Source of the DNA: Clostridia bacterium
GTDB lineage: Bacteria; Bacillota; Clostridia; Oscillospirales; Acutalibacteraceae
NCBI GenBank assembly: GCA_900755995.1
Contig: CAAEIM010000003.1
Coordinates: 1 to 5,898 of the forward strand
Reading direction: 5' to 3'
DNA: 5,898 bases
The position numbers were made by a program, and so were the translations under genes. The notes under the pieces were generated by a model, which saw only the letters and a list, made by a program, of their open reading frames with translations, was not told where the DNA came from and made no database searches. Each line of letters opens with the position of its first letter. Position 1 is the stretch's first letter. Positions 1 through 4,979 of this stretch are shown in pieces.

Positions 1-142
1 ATTTTTAATTATGAAAATTTTACTGTTTTTACAAAATATAAAATTGTACAAATTGTTTTAAGAAAGCAAAAACGGTGCTCTCCAAAAGGCGGTCAGAAAT
101 ATCAATTATTTAACTTTAAAAAAACTTACATACTTTTATTGA
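1..142. other. AT-rich stretch without a gene
   Basis: No reading frame with a ribosome binding site is visible on either strand. The stretch is rich in A and T, and a stop at 140-142 closes the frame of the recombinase fragment that follows. The only distinct element is CAAAAGGCGG at 83-92, which recurs in the terminal hairpin at 5882-5891. A motif AGCAAAAACGG at about 65-75 also recurs near 3422-3432. Confidence 0.5.
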
Positions 143-313
143 CAAAAATCAGAATTGCAGGCGGCTGTGGTGCAGGCGATTAACCTTGCGCTCGGTAACA
201 AGGGCAGTATGATGATTGCCCAGCAGGAGAATATAGAGTGGACTATAGTCAATAAAGCGGACAAGAAAAAAGACAAATTTACAGAAATGCTGGGTGTATT
301 CTTGATATTTTGA
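143..313 (+). pseudogene. Remnant of a large serine recombinase (internal fragment)
   Basis: The plus-strand frame from 143 to the TGA at 311-313 has no start codon context or ribosome binding site and is preceded by an in-frame TGA at 140-142. Its translation contains ELQAAVVQAINLALGNKGS followed by QQENIE. This closely resembles the helical stretch after the zinc-ribbon region in large serine site-specific recombinases of Clostridia, where a pattern like LQ-AVV-AIN-LGNK followed by LQ-NIE is common. Those enzymes are usually over 450 residues, so only about 35-55 residues survive. The similarity fades after the NIE segment (W-T-I-V-N-K-A-D), which suggests a frameshift or a junction. I infer the scar of an excised or decayed integrative element. 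The assignment is from memory of the family and was not searched. The opposite-strand open frame over this region is a shadow. Confidence 0.6.
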
Positions 314-344
314 TGAATTTTCTGCAAATCTCCATAGACATATC

Positions 345-373
345 TTGTACTTATCAACCAGATGATTTATAAT
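345..373 (+). promoter_or_regulatory. Sigma-A type promoter for the Nudix-GNAT pair
   Basis: TTGTAC at 345-350 and a perfect TATAAT at 368-373 are separated by 17 bp. Transcription would start near 380, about 20 nt before the Nudix start codon, leaving just room for its GGAGG site. Confidence 0.75.
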
Positions 374-399
374 ATGAAGTACATTAGTGGAGGTGGATC

Positions 400-921
400 A
401 TGACAACATCAGATGAGTTAAAAGAGTATGTTTCAAAATTTGATTGCGGATTTACTAAAGAAAAAAATTGGTTTAGGTATCGTGTGGGTGCGATTATTAT
501 AGAAAACGGAAGTGTTTTATTTGCCGGCAATTCAAATGAGGATTATTTGTATTCCATTGGCGGTGGAGTTCATATGGGAGAAACTGCTGAAGATGCAGTA
601 AAACGTGAGGTTTACGAGGAAACAGGCATACACTATGATATTGACAGACTTGCCGTTATTCACGAAAACTTCTTTAATGAGAACAAAGGTGCATTAAAGG
701 AGCTTGATTGTCACGAAATCAGTTTTTATTTTATTATGAAATCTAAGGGCACACAAAATTTGGAAAGCAACAGCTATACACGCTTTGGTGATAAAGAAGA
801 AATGCATTGGATTCCGATTGAAGATTTGGGAAAATATAAGGCGTTTCCTACATTTTTAAAGGATTATCTGAGCAAGGAGCATTGCGGAATAGAACATATA
901 ATTACAGATGATAGGAAATGA
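400..921 (+). CDS. Nudix hydrolase family protein
   Basis: The 173-residue product carries a complete Nudix box at residues 55-77: Gly55, five residues, Glu61, seven residues, then REVYEETGI (Arg69, Glu70, Glu73, Glu74, Gly76). These are the residues that bind divalent metal and catalyse cleavage of nucleoside diphosphates linked to another moiety. Before the box lies the usual first strand pair (RVGAIIIENGSVLFAG, residues 28-43). After it lie further strands and a C-terminal helix, as in single-domain Nudix enzymes of this length. The substrate cannot be read from the motif. A cytosolic location is expected because there is no signal peptide or membrane segment. ATG 400 is preceded by GGAGG at 389-393 with a 6-nt spacer and by a strong promoter. 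The gene is followed after 35 bp by a GNAT acetyltransferase and probably shares its transcript. The family assignment is secure; the function is not. Confidence 0.93.
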   Translation: MTTSDELKEYVSKFDCGFTKEKNWFRYRVGAIIIENGSVLFAGNSNEDYLYSIGGGVHMGETAEDAVKREVYEETGIHYDIDRLAVIHENFFNENKGALKELDCHEISFYFIMKSKGTQNLESNSYTRFGDKEEMHWIPIEDLGKYKAFPTFLKDYLSKEHCGIEHIITDDRK

Positions 922-956
922 GCGCATCTATTGCCAAAATTACTGGAGGAATTATT

Positions 957-1520
957 ATGATTACAAATATTGGCACAAAAACTATTGAAACCGAACGACT
1001 TGTGCTTCGCAGATTTGAATACAACGACAGCGGTACTATGATGAAAAATTGGGTTGCTGATGAGAAAATTCAATCAATGTATTCGGAACCTGTATATAAC
1101 ACTTTGGATGAGGTAAATGCTTTGCTTGATAAGTATATTTCATCTTACGCAAAAGAAGATTATTACAGATGGGCAATTATAGAAAAGACATCGAATGAAT
1201 GTATAGGTCAAATCGCGTATTTCCTTGTTGATAATAAAAATCATTTTGCCGAAATCGAATATTGTATTGGTTCACATTTTCAATGCAAGGGTTATGCAAC
1301 GGAAGCAACTAAGGCGATTATCAAATATGGATTTGAAAAAATGAACCTGCACAAAGTTCAGATTTGCACCAAGACCATAAATGAACCGTCAAAGCGTGTT
1401 ATAGAAAAGTGCGGCTTTACATACGAGGGCACACTACGGGATTATTTTTATATGAATGGCAATTATGTCGGAAGATTATATTTTTCAATGTTAAAAAATG
1501 AGTTTGAATCAAAAATGTAA
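957..1520 (+). CDS. GNAT family N-acetyltransferase (RimJ/RimL-like)
   Basis: The product (187 residues from ATG 957) begins with ETERLVLRRF (residues 11-20), the first strand typical of RimJ/RimL-type GNAT enzymes. It carries the acetyl-CoA pyrophosphate-binding loop Q109-C-K-G112-Y-A114 followed by a helix, then the later GNAT elements INEPSKRVIEKCGF (141-154) and YEGTLRDYFYMNGNYV. It should transfer an acetyl group from acetyl-CoA to an amine, either a protein N-terminus or a small molecule; the acceptor is unknown. An upstream ATG at 918 overlaps the Nudix stop codon (ATGA) and would add 13 residues, but its ribosome binding site is poor. ATG 957 has GGAGG at 945-949 with a 7-nt spacer and places the family's first strand near the N-terminus, so I chose it. 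It is probably co-transcribed with the Nudix gene. I see no strong terminator after it. Confidence 0.92.
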   Translation: MITNIGTKTIETERLVLRRFEYNDSGTMMKNWVADEKIQSMYSEPVYNTLDEVNALLDKYISSYAKEDYYRWAIIEKTSNECIGQIAYFLVDNKNHFAEIEYCIGSHFQCKGYATEATKAIIKYGFEKMNLHKVQICTKTINEPSKRVIEKCGFTYEGTLRDYFYMNGNYVGRLYFSMLKNEFESKM

Positions 1521-1680
1521 ATTTTGGTTTGTTATTTTTTTATGAAGCCATTTATAAAGGTGTTCTTGAGGGAGCAACAGACATAAATTGTTATTGACTT
1601 ACAAAAGCGGCAGAGCAATTAATTTTAATTCACAGTTGAGAAACAAGTTACACAGTAATTAAAAACAGGAGTGTTATTCT

Positions 1681-2469
1681 ATGAAAATAATAGATAAAAA
1701 TATAGATGGCGGAAAGGCATTTGATTGGGGCAAAACATCATCTGATTACGCACAGTTTCGTGATATTTACCCACAGAAATTTTATGATAAAATAGTAAAT
1801 CGTAAGCTTTGCGTTAAGGGACAAAGTGTTCTTGACATAGGAACGGGAACGGGGGTTATTCCGAAAAATATGTATCGTTACGGGGCAAAATGGACAGGAA
1901 CTGATATTTCCAAAAACCAGATTGAACAGGCTGAAATTCTTTCCCATGGTATGGATATTGACTATTATGTAACCCCTGCGGAAAAGATTGATTTTCCTGA
2001 TAATTCATTTGATGTGATTACAGCCTGCCAATGTTTTTGGTATTTTAACCATGAACAGGTTAATTCAAAGTTTTTAAAAATGCTTAAACCTGACGGACGT
2101 ATTCTGATCTTATATATGGCTTGGCTGCCGCTTGAGGATAAAATTGCAGAAGCGAGTGAAAAGCTGGTGCTGAAATACAGTCCAATGTGGAGTGGTGCGG
2201 GGGAAACAATGCATCCAATATTTATTCCCGATTGCTATAAGCAAAATTTTGAATTGATTTATCATGAAGAATATCCGCTGAATGTACATTTTACCCGTGA
2301 AAGTTGGAACGGCAGAATGAAAGCGTGCAGAGGAGTTGGAGCTTCTCTTTCTAAAAAAGAAGTGTCTGCATGGGAAGGTGAACATAAAAAGCTGCTTGCA
2401 GAAACAGCGCCTGCTGAATTTGACGTTTTACATTATGGAGCTATTGCAGAATTAAAAGTAATTAAGTGA
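1681..2469 (+). CDS. Class I SAM-dependent methyltransferase
   Basis: The 262-residue product has the Rossmann-fold methyltransferase motifs in order. The glycine-rich SAM loop VLDIGTGTG is at residues 50-58 and an acidic strand end is at GTD75. The motif II region PAEKIDFPDNSFDVITACQC (99-118) follows, then the post-motif segment KMLKPDGRILI (133-143). This is the UbiE/Methyltransf_11-like arrangement, with the first half holding the SAM fold. The C-terminal half (about 150-262), with several Trp, Tyr and His residues, probably shapes the substrate pocket. It methylates an unknown acceptor, probably a small molecule, in the cytosol. ATG 1681 is preceded by AGGAG at 1667-1671, 9 nt away. The 160-bp gap upstream has TTGACT at 1594-1599 but no good -10, so the promoter is uncertain and read-through from the GNAT gene is possible. 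Both neighbours on the left are also orphan modifying enzymes. Confidence 0.92.
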   Translation: MKIIDKNIDGGKAFDWGKTSSDYAQFRDIYPQKFYDKIVNRKLCVKGQSVLDIGTGTGVIPKNMYRYGAKWTGTDISKNQIEQAEILSHGMDIDYYVTPAEKIDFPDNSFDVITACQCFWYFNHEQVNSKFLKMLKPDGRILILYMAWLPLEDKIAEASEKLVLKYSPMWSGAGETMHPIFIPDCYKQNFELIYHEEYPLNVHFTRESWNGRMKACRGVGASLSKKEVSAWEGEHKKLLAETAPAEFDVLHYGAIAELKVIK

Positions 2470-2581
2470 TCATTTTTTACTTTTACGACAGATGTGTTCC
2501 ATAAACAGACAAAATTCTGCGGTTATGTGACAGCCCATATAATTTTGTGTAAACTCCTCCGAATGAGTATCTCATTTGCCT

Positions 2582-2649
2582 TATTTGTCTTATCATATTT
2601 TAGCTTCTATTTTTATTAACTGTCTGTTTAAATATTAATAAGCAAACGG
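2582..2649 (+). repeat. Diverged intergenic repeat, copy A
   Basis: The stretch starting TATTTGTCTTATCATA and ending AGCAAACGG resembles the stretch at 3369-3432, starting TATTTGTTTTATCGTA and ending AGCAAAAACGG. By eye about 28 of the first 35 positions match. The middle is unalignable, and the ends share the AGCAAA-CGG signature. Each copy lies downstream of a plus-strand gene. With the surrounding AT-rich DNA (2470-2671), which holds no gene I can support, it suggests a dispersed intergenic repeat or a duplicated 3' region. The evidence is two copies only, in low-complexity sequence. Confidence 0.35.
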
Positions 2650-2671
2650 AATTATAAATTTTGTAATAATG

Positions 2672-2699
2672 TTGCATATTTGTTAAATTATGATATAAT
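2672..2699 (+). promoter_or_regulatory. Extended -10 promoter upstream of the membrane-protein gene
   Basis: TTGCAT at 2672-2677 and a perfect TATAAT at 2694-2699 are 16 bp apart. The -10 box is preceded by TGA (2691-2693), giving the extended TGnTATAAT form. It would start a transcript near 2706 that covers the broken short frame at 2732-2801 and then the gene at 2831. Confidence 0.7.
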
Positions 2700-2731
2700 T
2701 GGAGTATAATTTGAAGAAGTATGGTGGTAAT

Positions 2732-2801
2732 ATGAAATATAGGAAATAATAGGCTTTTGGGAATTATTTGCTTTACCATCTTAAAACATACATTATTGTA
2801 G
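2732..2801 (+). pseudogene. Broken start of an exported or membrane protein
   Basis: ATG 2732 follows a GGTGG motif (2723-2727) and a strong promoter, but its frame stops after five codons (MKYRK, TAA at 2747-2749). If one A of the run at 2744-2746 is ignored, the frame becomes MKYRNNRLLGIICFTILKH and continues to TAG at 2799-2801. That has the charged start and hydrophobic core of a signal peptide or membrane anchor, followed by a second premature end. I infer a decayed N-terminus whose body has been lost. The alternative is that it is just leader RNA of the next gene, with the resemblance due to chance in AT-rich DNA. Confidence 0.35.
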
Positions 2802-2830
2802 ATTATTGAATTTCCAAAGTGAGAATTACT

Positions 2831-3328
2831 ATGATAAAATTATATTATAAAAAATCAGCTTACAAATTGAAAACTACTAAAGAAAACTTTATTGCAGAAT
2901 TGAAAAAATCAACACAAATGGATACGGAAAACATCTACAGTCATAATGAAAAATATATTTTCCGTGGAAGAATTTCTGAGAATGATTTTGAGCTGCAATC
3001 TGTATATAATGGGGACAGAAGATATATATTTTATCCTTTAATTATCGGGAGTTTTAAAGAAAAAAACAATGAAACAATATTGTCGGTAGAACTTAAGCTG
3101 TTACCAATCAGCTATATTTTTATCTTAATGTTCTTTATCGTTTGCCTGTTCTTTGGAATAATAATATACTCTTGTTCTTTGGAAAATTCCAATTTAATTC
3201 CATTGATATTTATATTGCCTCCTGTTATTTTCTCACTGATAAATTGTATGTTTTTGATTTCAATCAGAATGAATTTTAGTGACGCATTATATAATATTGA
3301 ACACGTCATTGATATTAGTCAACGATAA
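2831..3328 (+). CDS. Hypothetical protein with two C-terminal membrane helices
   Basis: I do not recognise a named family. The 165-residue product has a charged, soluble N-terminal part (1-90) with a predicted strand-rich stretch around FRGRISENDFEL (44-55) and YIFYPLIIGSFKE (65-77). Two hydrophobic segments follow, at about 94-113 (YIFILMFFIVCLFFGIIIY) and 122-146, joined by a short loop, then a polar tail. The layout, a small beta-type domain before a membrane hairpin, recalls small uncharacterised membrane proteins of Firmicutes and Bacteroidetes. An open frame extends 4 codons upstream to a GTG at 2819, but ATG 2831 is a better start, with a weak GTGAG motif about 8 nt before it. The product probably lies in the cytoplasmic membrane. 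It is transcribed from the promoter at 2672-2699 and ended by the hairpin at 3434-3472. Function unknown. Confidence 0.7.
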   Translation: MIKLYYKKSAYKLKTTKENFIAELKKSTQMDTENIYSHNEKYIFRGRISENDFELQSVYNGDRRYIFYPLIIGSFKEKNNETILSVELKLLPISYIFILMFFIVCLFFGIIIYSCSLENSNLIPLIFILPPVIFSLINCMFLISIRMNFSDALYNIEHVIDISQR

Positions 3329-3368
3329 ATTTATTTTATACGGTTTATGTAAATCATTGCACTGGCTG

Positions 3369-3432
3369 TATTTGTTTTATCGTACTTTATATTCTACTTT
3401 TTTGAAGAATTATTAAATTAAAGCAAAAACGG
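3369..3432 (+). repeat. Diverged intergenic repeat, copy B
   Basis: This is the partner of the stretch at 2582-2649. It starts TATTTGTTTTATCGTA and ends AGCAAAAACGG, directly before the terminator. The AGCAAAAACGG tail also occurs near the left end of the window (about 65-75). Confidence 0.35.
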
Positions 3433-3433
3433 C

Positions 3434-3472
3434 AAAAAACCTCAACTTCGCATTTGCGTGTTGAGGTTTTTT
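3434..3472. terminator. Bidirectional intrinsic terminator
   Basis: The arms CCTCAAC (3440-3446) and GTTGAGG (3460-3466) form a perfect 7-bp stem, with an inner CGCA/TGCG pairing in the loop. An A6 run lies on the left and a T6 run on the right, so it can end transcription on both strands. It lies between the membrane-protein gene (plus) and the convergent DUF4180 gene (minus), serving both. Confidence 0.88.
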
Positions 3473-3555
3473 CTGCAAAGATTATAAAAATTGATAAAAA
3501 GCACCGAATATAAAGGTTAAAACGTAATTTTGCAGGTTATTTCAATGAGGCAAAA

Positions 3556-3918
3556 TTATCGTGTCAACATATCAATCGCTTCTTCTTCGGTAGCGACAAA
3601 GAACACATCCTTGCCATTATTGCTTTCATAAATAAAGTCTTTTAGCGGTTTGCTGGTGTAATGCGAATAGTCGCCATAAATAGCAATGCGTCCACCATAG
3701 TTGATGTACTTTTGTAAAATCTCACCTGCAAGACCTGTGCTGAGAATGAAAAAATTCTCGGCAATAAGATTTTTATTAATAACAATACTTTTTGTTCCGA
3801 TTTCGTGATTTACAGTCATAAGCAAATCAAGCGCAGACTGCGTATCTTTGATTACTGTATTCTCGCAATTAACAATGGCACAGATTACGCCGTTTTTCTC
3901 AATTTTTGTAAAATTCAT
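3556..3918 (-). CDS. DUF4180 domain-containing protein
   Basis: The 120-residue product matches the small DUF4180 family over its whole length, as I remember it. The signature pieces are FILSTGLAGEILQKYINY (residues 57-74), the strand RIAIYGDYS (77-85), KPLKDFIYESNNG (90-102) and DVFFVATEEEAIDML (104-118). The fold is predicted as alternating strands and helices without a signal peptide or membrane segment, so it is probably cytosolic. No biochemical function is established for the family to my knowledge. The start at 3918 has ACCTCC on the plus strand (GGAGGT on the coding strand, 3928-3933) with a 9-nt spacer. The gene has its own promoter at 3955-3983 and probably ends at the bidirectional terminator. 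It is monocistronic, and its neighbours give no functional clue. Confidence 0.87.
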   Translation of the reverse strand: MNFTKIEKNGVICAIVNCENTVIKDTQSALDLLMTVNHEIGTKSIVINKNLIAENFFILSTGLAGEILQKYINYGGRIAIYGDYSHYTSKPLKDFIYESNNGKDVFFVATEEEAIDMLTR

Positions 3919-3954
3919 TCCTGATTTACCTCCAAATTCAAATTTATTATTTTA

Positions 3955-3983
3955 ATTATACTATGAAGTTATAAAAATTTCAA
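3955..3983 (-). promoter_or_regulatory. Sigma-A promoter of the DUF4180 gene
   Basis: On the minus strand TTGAAA (3978-3983) and TATAAT (3955-3960) are spaced by 17 bp. The -10 box ends about 36 nt before the start codon, close enough for a short leader with the GGAGGT site. Confidence 0.75.
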
Positions 3984-4004
3984 TTTCTTAGATTTTTATA
4001 GCAT

Positions 4005-4027
4005 ATATATTACCTCATATATTACCT
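4005..4027. repeat. Short tandem repeat, two units
   Basis: ATATATTACCT occurs at 4005-4015 and again at 4017-4027, a period of 12 bp. It lies in the gene-free stretch between the DUF4180 promoter and the tRNA terminator. No function is evident. Confidence 0.6.
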
Positions 4028-4090
4028 GCAAAGCAACAATATCCCAATAATCACACAAATCCTATAAATTATACAATAAATAGCAGAGTA

Positions 4091-4132
4091 AAAAAGACAA
4101 CCGACCTTGTATCAAAATCGGTTGTCTTTTTT
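4091..4132 (-). terminator. Terminator downstream of tRNA-Arg
   Basis: The arms AAGACAACCGA and TCGGTTGTCTT form an 11-bp stem around a 13-nt loop. The T-run on the minus strand (A-run 4091-4095) gives a standard intrinsic terminator directly after the encoded CCA. The T6 on the other side could also work for plus-strand transcripts. Confidence 0.85.
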
Positions 4133-4208
4133 GGCGTCGCTAAGAGGATTTGAACCTCCGGCCTACCGCTTAGGAGGCGGTTGCTCTATCCAGCTGAGCT
4201 ATAGCGAC
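4132..4208 (-). tRNA. tRNA-Arg (anticodon CCT)
   Basis: All cloverleaf parts are present on the minus strand. The acceptor stem is GTCGCTA/TAGCGAC, the D stem is GCTC/GAGC and the anticodon stem is ACCGC/GCGGT around the loop CTCCTAA. The T stem is GGAGG/CCTCT with loop TTCAAAT. The discriminator is G and CCA is encoded at 4132-4134. The anticodon CCT (4172-4174) reads AGG, an arginine codon. Length 77 nt. Confidence 0.97.
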
Positions 4209-4234
4209 ATATGTTTTATGGTTAATCCTTAAAT

Positions 4235-4263
4235 ATTTTATTATAAACACCTTGCTTTGTCAA
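4235..4263 (-). promoter_or_regulatory. Promoter of tRNA-Arg
   Basis: On the minus strand a perfect TTGACA (4258-4263) and TAAAAT (4235-4240) are 17 bp apart. The -10 ends 26 bp upstream of the mature tRNA 5' end, as expected for a stable-RNA promoter. Confidence 0.85.
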
Positions 4264-4351
4264 GAAAAACATAATTAAATTATCTGATGTCAGTGCAAAA
4301 TGAGCTGCCAAAGTACAAAATGTAGGACTGTGCGTGTGAAAATTAAAATAA

Positions 4352-4369
4352 TTAGAACAAATGTTCTAA
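4352..4369. promoter_or_regulatory. Candidate LexA (SOS) box
   Basis: TTAGAACAAATGTTCTAA is an 18-bp palindrome in which only the two central bases fail to pair. Its core GAAC-AAAT-GTTC (4355-4366) fits the Gram-positive LexA/DinR operator pattern GAAC, RNRY, GTTY. It ends 6 bp upstream of the -35 box of the following promoter. A partial site (TGTTCT, 4392-4397) lies inside the spacer of that promoter. LexA control is an inference; another dimeric repressor could use the same palindrome. Confidence 0.6.
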
Positions 4370-4375
4370 AAACTC

Positions 4376-4404
4376 TTGATTTTGTGATTATTGTTCTCTA
4401 TAAT
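4376..4404 (+). promoter_or_regulatory. Promoter of the helical-protein/sigma-4 operon
   Basis: TTGATT (4376-4381) and a perfect TATAAT (4399-4404) are 17 bp apart. Transcription would start near 4411, placing the hairpin at 4413-4436 at the very 5' end of the RNA. Confidence 0.8.
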
Positions 4405-4412
4405 TATATATA

Positions 4413-4436
4413 GAGGACCAAGCCCCGTTGGTGCTC
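4413..4436 (+). promoter_or_regulatory. 5' leader hairpin
   Basis: ACCAA (4417-4421) pairs with TTGGT (4428-4432) around the loop GCCCCG. GAG (4413-4415) pairs with CTC (4434-4436) below a G/G mismatch. It lies at the predicted 5' end of the transcript, about 20 nt before the ribosome binding site. No T-run follows, so it is not a terminator. It may stabilise the RNA or bind a regulator. I do not recognise it as a known riboswitch. Confidence 0.45.
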
Positions 4437-4468
4437 TGTGAACGAATAATCGAAGAAAGGGAGAAAAT

Positions 4469-4678
4469 ATGAATAGTTATCTTGAATGGTCAAAAGAATA
4501 CAGGGCAGAAGCAGACAGATTATTGTCGGTTATTAACAGCTATAGAGAAAAATCAAAAGCCGGAGGACATATAAATAAAAAAGAAATCAACGATAAAATT
4601 TGCAAATACAGAGGCTACTATTTAGAATGTATTGACATTGCAAATCATCTTGAGGCAAGACATAAGGGGGTATGTTAA
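4469..4678 (+). CDS. Small charged helical protein, partner of the sigma-4-like gene
   Basis: I cannot assign a named function. The 69-residue product is almost entirely predicted helix, rich in Lys, Arg and Glu, with aromatic residues at the start (NSYLEWSKEYRAEADRLL) and a second helix around INKKEINDKICKYRGYYLEC. There is no signal peptide or membrane segment. Proteins of this look often precede small sigma-70 region 4-like genes in clostridial accessory or phage-derived DNA; this is from memory. ATG 4469 follows AGGGAG (4458-4463) with a 5-nt spacer. Its TAA (4676-4678) shares one base with the ATG of the next gene, so the two are likely translated together. The promoter carries a candidate LexA box, so induction by DNA damage is possible. 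It could be a partner or inhibitor of the sigma-4 protein. Confidence 0.75.
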   Translation: MNSYLEWSKEYRAEADRLLSVINSYREKSKAGGHINKKEINDKICKYRGYYLECIDIANHLEARHKGVC

Positions 4679-4974
4679 TGAAACAGAAGCTTATACATAT
4701 TACAGACTTAAACGCCGACAAGGTTGCTTTTGAAAAGAGCCTGATGGGAGGGGATAGCAACAGCGAAAAGCGACAGAAGATAAAGCATTTGCTTGTAGAT
4801 GCAATGGAAAACGATCTTACCGACAGACAGCGTTACTGCCTTACTGAGTACTATTTTAACGGCAAAAAAATGAAAACTATCGCCGATGAGCTTGGTGTGA
4901 CTCCGCCTGTTGTTACAAGGCATATTCAGCTCGGAGCATCTAAGCTGTATAAAATTGCAAAATACTATATGTAA
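4678..4974 (+). CDS. Sigma-70 region 4-like DNA-binding protein
   Basis: The 98-residue product ends in a sigma-70 region 4 type helix-turn-helix. LTDRQRYCLTEYYFNGKKMK (residues 47-66) is the helix leading in, and TIADELGVTPPVVTRHIQLG (67-86) is the two-helix DNA-binding unit. The first 45 residues (ITDLNADKVAFEKSL and a basic stretch) do not contain sigma region 2, so it cannot act as a complete sigma factor. More likely it is a small transcription regulator, like the phage and mobile-element sigma-4-like proteins. An ATG at 4672 is also in frame, but the GGGGG site (4666-4670) is 7 nt from ATG 4678 and too close to 4672, so I chose 4678. It overlaps the upstream stop codon by one base (TAATG). 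It converges on the SpoIID-like gene with 5 bp between stop codons, and the nearest good plus-strand terminator lies inside that gene at 5196-5231. Confidence 0.85.
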   Translation: MKQKLIHITDLNADKVAFEKSLMGGDSNSEKRQKIKHLLVDAMENDLTDRQRYCLTEYYFNGKKMKTIADELGVTPPVVTRHIQLGASKLYKIAKYYM

Positions 4975-4979
4975 AGTAA

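Noticed and set aside
136..357. Minus-strand open frame of 73 codons
   Set aside because: No ribosome binding site, and it lies opposite the serine-recombinase-like frame, which has the recognisable protein pattern. Treated as a shadow.
918..956. Upstream ATG start for the GNAT gene overlapping the Nudix stop codon
   Set aside because: The overlap looks attractive for coupling, but the ribosome binding site is weak and too close. ATG 957 has GGAGG at ideal distance and fits the family's N-terminus.
1541..1597. Plus-strand frame reading YEAIYKGVLEGATDINCY
   Set aside because: It looks protein-like and could be a gene remnant, but it is short, has no start with a binding site, and I cannot match it to a family.
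1594..1629. Promoter for the methyltransferase gene from TTGACT
   Set aside because: Only poor -10 candidates (ATTAAT at 18-bp spacing) follow, so the support is too weak to annotate.
2454..2484. AT-rich inverted repeat AAAAGTAA/TTACTTTT around the methyltransferase stop codon
   Set aside because: It forms eight outer pairs but has almost no GC and several inner mismatches, so it would be a very weak terminator.
3984..4090. Search for a CRISPR array or further genes between DUF4180 and the tRNA
   Set aside because: Only a two-unit 12-bp repeat is present. There is no spacer-repeat pattern and no open frame with a binding site.
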